Below, one piece after another: positions 61,101 through 64,000 of a DNA stretch of 64,000 nucleotides (the first letter of the stretch is position 1; every line of letters begins with the position of its first letter). The stretch comes from Galbula dea (Eukaryota; Chordata; Aves; Piciformes; Galbulidae): assembly GCA_013399015.1 (NCBI GenBank), contig VWZX01010570.1, positions 558,001-622,000 of the forward strand, written 5' to 3'. The translations under genes were made by a program, and so were the position numbers. The notes under the pieces are model-generated. The model saw only the letters and a list, made by a program, of their open reading frames with translations, ran no database searches and was not told the origin of the DNA.

Positions 61101-63939
61101 CAAATTATTTCTCTTGTTTATATGTATTTCTTCTTAATTATGAAATTCAGTTCTCAGTGTTAGCTCAATTGGTTACAGCAACTCATGCTGTTACAATAAA
61201 TGCATTATGACAGATTATGTGACCACTTCTGGACAAAAGGTATCTAACCAGCATGGGAAATGGCATCCAGTTTGAGCACTGTAGCTATTAAAGGCTAAGA
61301 AAATGTAAAACCAGGAAGCTTGATTTTGCATTTCCATATTGTTTCCTAATCATTTCAAATACTGGGTACAGCAATTTACTGATCAAATCAAATTAGAACC
61401 CAAACTATAAGTTTTTATTAAGTATCTAGACTTACATGAATGAAACTTACTGAATGTGATATACACACTGTGTCACAGCATACCCCAACTGATCATAGAT
61501 TAAAGAAAGAGAACTTGTACCTGTTTGTTTCCTTCAGTCCAATATATGCCTGTGCTATTTCTCCTTTGTCTTTCATCTTTTGTACATCCTCCAAGAGGAT
61601 TGTAGAATCTGTCATGGTATTCTGGAAAAAGAATGATGATTTCCTGGGTAAATTTAACAATGTAATTGTTCTTTGAATCCATCTTTTTATCACTGTACCC
61701 ATGTGGAACACTAATACTTCAGTAGGTACGTTAAAATTAGCATAGATGCCTGAGCAGGAGTTTGGACCATAATTTCTATGATGGTTTGGTGTATCTTTTA
61801 AAAAGAGTGCATGCAACATGGTCCAATATCACTCTCTCTAATAAGTGGGTACATGTGTTAACCTCTTTTATCATATAAAAGGAACGAAATTAATTTCATG
61901 AAGTTATGAATTTGCATTTTATTTGAAATTACTAGGAACAGCTGCTAATCCTGAAACTGAAGAAGCATAATTTGGCAAGCTTAATTCTATTAATATTTCT
62001 TAAACAGTCCTTAAAATGTCATAAATAAGGTCTATTCCTCACTTCATATATTTTAAGTACTCTGGCAAAGCAGGAAATAATTTACAAGGGCTTTAGATTT
62101 TTTAAGTGAGATATCATCAGAATACTATTTTGTTTCAGTTTTGAATGTTTACTATGGCACTTCTGCTTTCTCTTCAGTAAAATTTCAAATACTTAATTGT
62201 CAAGTGTCGAGGCTGGGCTGACCATCAACCCTACGACAGACGCTCCCTGTTACACCCTCCCCCCCACAACGGGAAGGTAAAGGGGTAAGAGAGAGACAGA
62301 GAGACTTGTGGATTGGAAAATAAAACTAAAACTATTTTAATCATAATAATAATGTTAAATGAAACATATACAAATATGTACAGAACCCAATACCGAACCC
62401 AAACCCCCCTTAATGGTAACCATGTCACCACTGATACTGCGGCAGTAGGCCTCAGCAGCAGATGAGCCAGGCTCTGGAGCTGGATCCTGGTACTGGATGC
62501 AGGAACTTAGGGATCACTGAAGCGCAGGAGAACAATCTAGCAATCCTAGCAATCCGGAATCTGGAATCATCTAGCAAGGGGGGACTGACCCCCAGTTTAT
62601 ATATCGAATATGACGTACATGGGATGGAACACTTTAGTTGGTCAGTTTGGGGTCACCTGTCCTGTCTGCTCCTCCCTGAAGGTGCAGCCTTTACCCTGCA
62701 CCCCCCAACGTGAGACACAAGATTTAGCAGTGACCTTGCTCTGCATACCAATCCCTGGTAGTAAATCTAAACATTATGCCTTATCACTGCTAGAAGCTGG
62801 CAGTGTCTCTGAAAACATGCTGTTAGTCTCAGAAACTGCAGTTTCTTAGAGGAGCTTCAACTAAAAAGTAAAATCACTGAACAGAATTAGTTCTGTTCTA
62901 ACCCAAACCAGGACATTAATAGATGTTTACAGTCACCTTGGCCAGTCTGATCTGAGTTACTGCTGTGGAGCAATTACAGTGGAACTGCAGGACTTTAATG
63001 AACATAAAAGATGACTTTGAAAACAATGAAATGCTATTTTCCTGAGTAAAATTTTGCAAAGTATTTACAGTAACAACTTTGTGCACATAAATTTTGGAGC
63101 CTAGGTCTCTGCCTAGTATGATTTGTGTTATCTGATATGAAAACCAATAAGAGAATTATTCCTAACAGCCTTATGAGACCGTTGTGATTTTTCCACTATT
63201 ATATTGTTACACAGTAAACCTGCCCATCTATCAAGCTTTAGCACTCTGAATATATGTATTATTTTTGTGCTGTTGAAAAGAAAATGTTAACTACTCTTAT
63301 AGTTTCAAGAATACCCTACCTGCTGTAGTGGTAATATTTGAATTAAGAGCCAGTTCAGTTTCTCATACTCCTAAGCACTGTGTGATCAACTACATTTTCT
63401 AACCAAACATTCAGCAATTCCCATCCAATATCTACAGTCCACAACGTTGAGTCCTCAATGTTTGTTGCATGCTTAGGATAACAAACACTATAAGGGAAGG
63501 TAGTTCTTCATACCTTAGACTTCTGTTTTGTGTGAAATTTATGGATTTTGTAAGTTAACAAAGATTGATTCCTGAATCACAATGCTGTTCTCAACTCTCC
63601 AAACGCACTCAGCAAGACACATCGATTTGAGCTGACCAGACCAATTCCTAAATCTTTCCTTTCATGTTCAGGTTGCCATAAACCAACAGTTCAGGATTGC
63701 TAAATCTGCTTGTTTTGAAGTAACTTGTTCCCTTGCATGCAGTGGGAAGATGGGGACATGAGGAACATGGGATAATGAGGATATTTTTCTGTAATTGGAA
63801 AGCCTAAGTGCAAGAACAATTTCAAATACATGCAAGTTACTGAGAGGCAGGGAAATGACAGCTCAAGTATTGCCAAGGTTTTTTTAGCATGTAAGAGTTT
63901 TGGTTTATAACTGTAGAAGAAAATGTGTACCTTATCCTC
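46339..63939 (-). CDS. MYO5A: Unconventional myosin-Va, 3' part: stalk end and globular tail (partial)
   Basis: Class V myosin heavy chain that moves melanosomes, secretory vesicles and smooth ER along actin. Fourteen coding exons lie in the window, 5' to 3': 63931-63939, 61521-61621, 60890-60970, 58591-58789, 57011-57085, 55046-55139, 52962-53108, 52429-52583, 51170-51259, 50311-50461, 49270-49552, 48268-48442, 46906-46986, 46339-46491. They sum to 1,794 nt (597 codons plus TGA), entered in phase 0. The protein is very close to mammalian MYO5[61 protein letters not shown], and the end [17 protein letters not shown]. The motor, neck and first coiled coil are off the right edge. All borders are GT-AG. 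Confidence 0.96.
50676..50861 (+). mobile_element. CR1 LINE, 3'-end fragment in a MYO5A intron
   Basis: Reads GGAATAGGCTGCCCAGGGAG, then GGTTGGACTAGATGATCTTG, and ends with two perfect copies of ATTCTGTG (50846-50853, 50854-50861). It is a truncated CR1 3' end in plus orientation, antisense to MYO5A, in the intron between exons 51170-51259 and 50311-50461. Confidence 0.92.
53476..53735 (-). mobile_element. LTR fragment in a MYO5A intron
   Basis: Has GGTCAGTTTGGGTCAGCTGT and CCTGTC, then the same blocks as 17570-17772 through ATCCCAGCCAGATCTACTGC. The TCAGTTTGGG and TGTCCTGTC text is also present in the complete solo LTR at about 62640-62670, so all three elements belong to related LTR families. 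It lies in the intron 5' of exon 52962-53108. Confidence 0.72.
54944..54992. repeat. AT-rich GATATGATATATA-like repeat
   Basis: Repeated GGATATGAT and ATATATA units within the MYO5A intron between exons 55046-55139 and 52962-53108. Confidence 0.7.
57011..57085 (-). CDS. MYO5A: MYO5A alternative exon F (75 nt)
   Basis: Exactly 25 codons, phase 0 to phase 0, reading [20 protein letters not shown] and then YKRMI. In mammals this optional exon is included in melanocytes and is required for binding melanophilin, the RAB27A-linked adaptor on melanosomes; neuronal transcripts omit it. The exon is intact here. The exon end ATT|gtatgt is a weak donor, consistent with regulated splicing. MYO5C has no counterpart in this window. 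Confidence 0.92.
58442..58457. repeat. (CT)n microsatellite
   Basis: About eight CT units just 3' of MYO5A exon E, which read as GA repeats on the transcript strand. Too short to be of much note. Confidence 0.8.
58591..58789 (-). CDS. MYO5A: MYO5A exon E
   Basis: A 199-nt exon encoding [40 protein letters not shown] and [20 protein letters not shown], then TNENL, with one connecting residue omitted from this list. It is medial coiled coil. It runs phase 2 to phase 0, so either exon F or the following exon can be joined in frame. Confidence 0.94.
60388..60567 (+). mobile_element. CR1 LINE, 3'-end fragment in a MYO5A intron
   Basis: Reads GGAACAGGCTGCCCAGGGAG and GGTTGGACTAGATGATCTTT, ending with two octamer copies ATTCTATG and ATTGTATG. 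It is antisense to MYO5A, between exons D and E. It resembles the copy at 3156-3530 closely in the shared part and probably belongs to the same subfamily. Confidence 0.9.
60890..60970 (-). CDS. MYO5A: MYO5A alternative exon D (81 nt)
   Basis: An 81-nt exon (27 codons' worth, phase 2 to phase 2) encoding [20 protein letters not shown] and then GLKQANR. In mammals this is alternative exon D, included outside neurons and reported to mediate RAB10 binding. Skipping it keeps the frame. The acceptor (tgtttttgaaag|G) has a short pyrimidine tract and a poor -3 base, and the donor (gttacc) is far from consensus, which fits regulated inclusion. The start of the segment (QSPQDYHM) is less conserved than the rest. 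Its counterpart in MYO5C is exon 28, also 81 nt. Confidence 0.9.
61521..61621 (-). CDS. MYO5A: MYO5A exon C
   Basis: A 101-nt exon encoding [20 protein letters not shown] and then [14 protein letters not shown] (last codon split, phase 2). It holds the C-terminal part of the DYNLL-binding site and the start of the medial coiled coil. The acceptor tttttccag|AAT and the donor AACAG|gtacaag are both good, as expected for a constitutive exon. Confidence 0.94.
62193..62197. repeat. Target-site duplication, left copy (TTAAT)
   Basis: Five bases identical to 62916-62920, immediately outside the TG...CA ends of the solo LTR. Confidence 0.85.
62198..62915 (-). mobile_element. Complete solo LTR of an endogenous retrovirus
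   Basis: 718 bp bounded on the plus strand by TGTCAAG at the left and GGACA at the right (TG...CA ends). It is flanked by perfect 5-bp duplications TTAAT at 62193-62197 and 62916-62920. In its own sense (minus strand) it starts TGTCCTGGTTTGGG, carries a TATATAAA box around 62596-62603, and ends CTTGACA. No internal retroviral genes are present, so it is a solo LTR left by recombination. The 5-bp duplication and TGTCCTGG start suggest an ERVL-like avian family; the family name is inference. It lies in the intron between MYO5A exons B and C, in the same sense as the gene. Confidence 0.88.
62916..62920. repeat. Target-site duplication, right copy (TTAAT)
   Basis: Five bases identical to 62193-62197, immediately outside the solo LTR. 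Confidence 0.85.
63931..63939 (-). CDS. MYO5A: MYO5A microexon B (9 nt, encodes EDK)
   Basis: The minus strand reads a pyrimidine-rich tract, then ttgccag|GAGGATAAG|gtacac. The nine nucleotides encode E-D-K in phase 0 and join directly to AAT ACC ATG (N-T-M) of exon C. In mammals the alternative exon B encodes three residues (DDK) needed for binding the dynein light chain DYNLL; the K-N-T-M-T core of the site is formed across the B/C junction. The same core forms here. The weak donor (gtacac) fits an optional exon. The exon is too short for ORF finders; the call rests on position, phase, splice signals and the match to known exon B. Confidence 0.82.
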
Positions 63940-64000
63940 CTGGCAATCAGATTGGTAGGCAAGAAAGAAGAAAAACAAATCATTAAAAAAAATTTTAAAA

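Larger units (their letters stand above)
53109..63930 (-). other. MYO5A introns around the alternative exons
   Basis: Introns 53109-55045, 55140-57010, 57086-58590, 58790-60889, 60971-61520 and 61622-63930. Besides the LTR fragment, CR1 fragment, solo LTR and simple repeats listed separately, they hold AT-rich unique sequence. The 1.9-kb intron after exon F contains a 118-nt exon-like block at 55690-55807 that does not fit the MYO5A frame (see findings). Confidence 0.8.

Noticed and set aside
1..64000. CRISPR arrays, tRNA or rRNA genes, bacterial operons, phage or other mobile gene systems
   Set aside because: No regular repeat-spacer array, cloverleaf or prokaryote-like dense coding is present; the window is explained by two vertebrate myosin genes and repeats.

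Overview
The window is vertebrate nuclear DNA, almost certainly from a bird. It is AT-rich with one CpG island. Genes are split into short exons with GT-AG introns. Interspersed repeats are 3' ends of CR1 LINEs (with the tandem ATTCTRTG-type terminal octamer) and LTRs whose 5' end begins TGTCCTGG; both are typical of avian genomes. I see no prokaryotic features, no operons, no CRISPR array and no tRNA or rRNA gene.  Two class V myosin heavy-chain genes lie head to tail, both on the minus strand. (1) MYO5C is complete. Its ATG is at 42151 and its stop codon at 7642-7644. I could place 41 coding exons; their lengths and phases join without a break into 5,211 nt, or 1,736 residues. The protein has an SH3-like N-terminus, a motor domain with an intact P-loop, switch I and switch II, six IQ motifs, a broken coiled coil and a globular cargo-binding (DIL) tail. 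(2) The 3' part of MYO5A fills 46339-63939. It has 14 coding exons (597 codons plus stop, entered in phase 0), from the 9-nt alternative microexon B through exons C, D, E and F and the distal coiled coil to the globular tail. The motor, neck and proximal coiled coil of MYO5A lie beyond the right edge.  Layout from left to right: 1-about 6,000 is intergenic and AT-rich with one CR1 fragment; about 6,030-7,641 is the probable MYO5C 3' UTR; 7,642-42,151 is MYO5C, with one CR1 and one LTR fragment in introns; about 41,930-42,430 is a CpG island over the MYO5C start; about 43,150-46,338 is the probable long MYO5A 3' UTR; 46,339-64,000 is the MYO5A tail, with two CR1 fragments, one LTR fragment and one complete solo LTR in introns.  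Both products are actin-based motors. MYO5A is a processive dimer that carries melanosomes, ER and vesicles. MYO5C is the epithelial paralogue linked to exocrine secretion. Seven consecutive tail exons have identical lengths in the two genes, a direct trace of their origin by tandem duplication. I found no undescribed biological system. The items most worth a second look are the lost splice acceptor at MYO5C exon 31, the microexon B/LC8 site of MYO5A with weak splice sites on its three optional exons, and a sense-oriented solo LTR between exons B and C.
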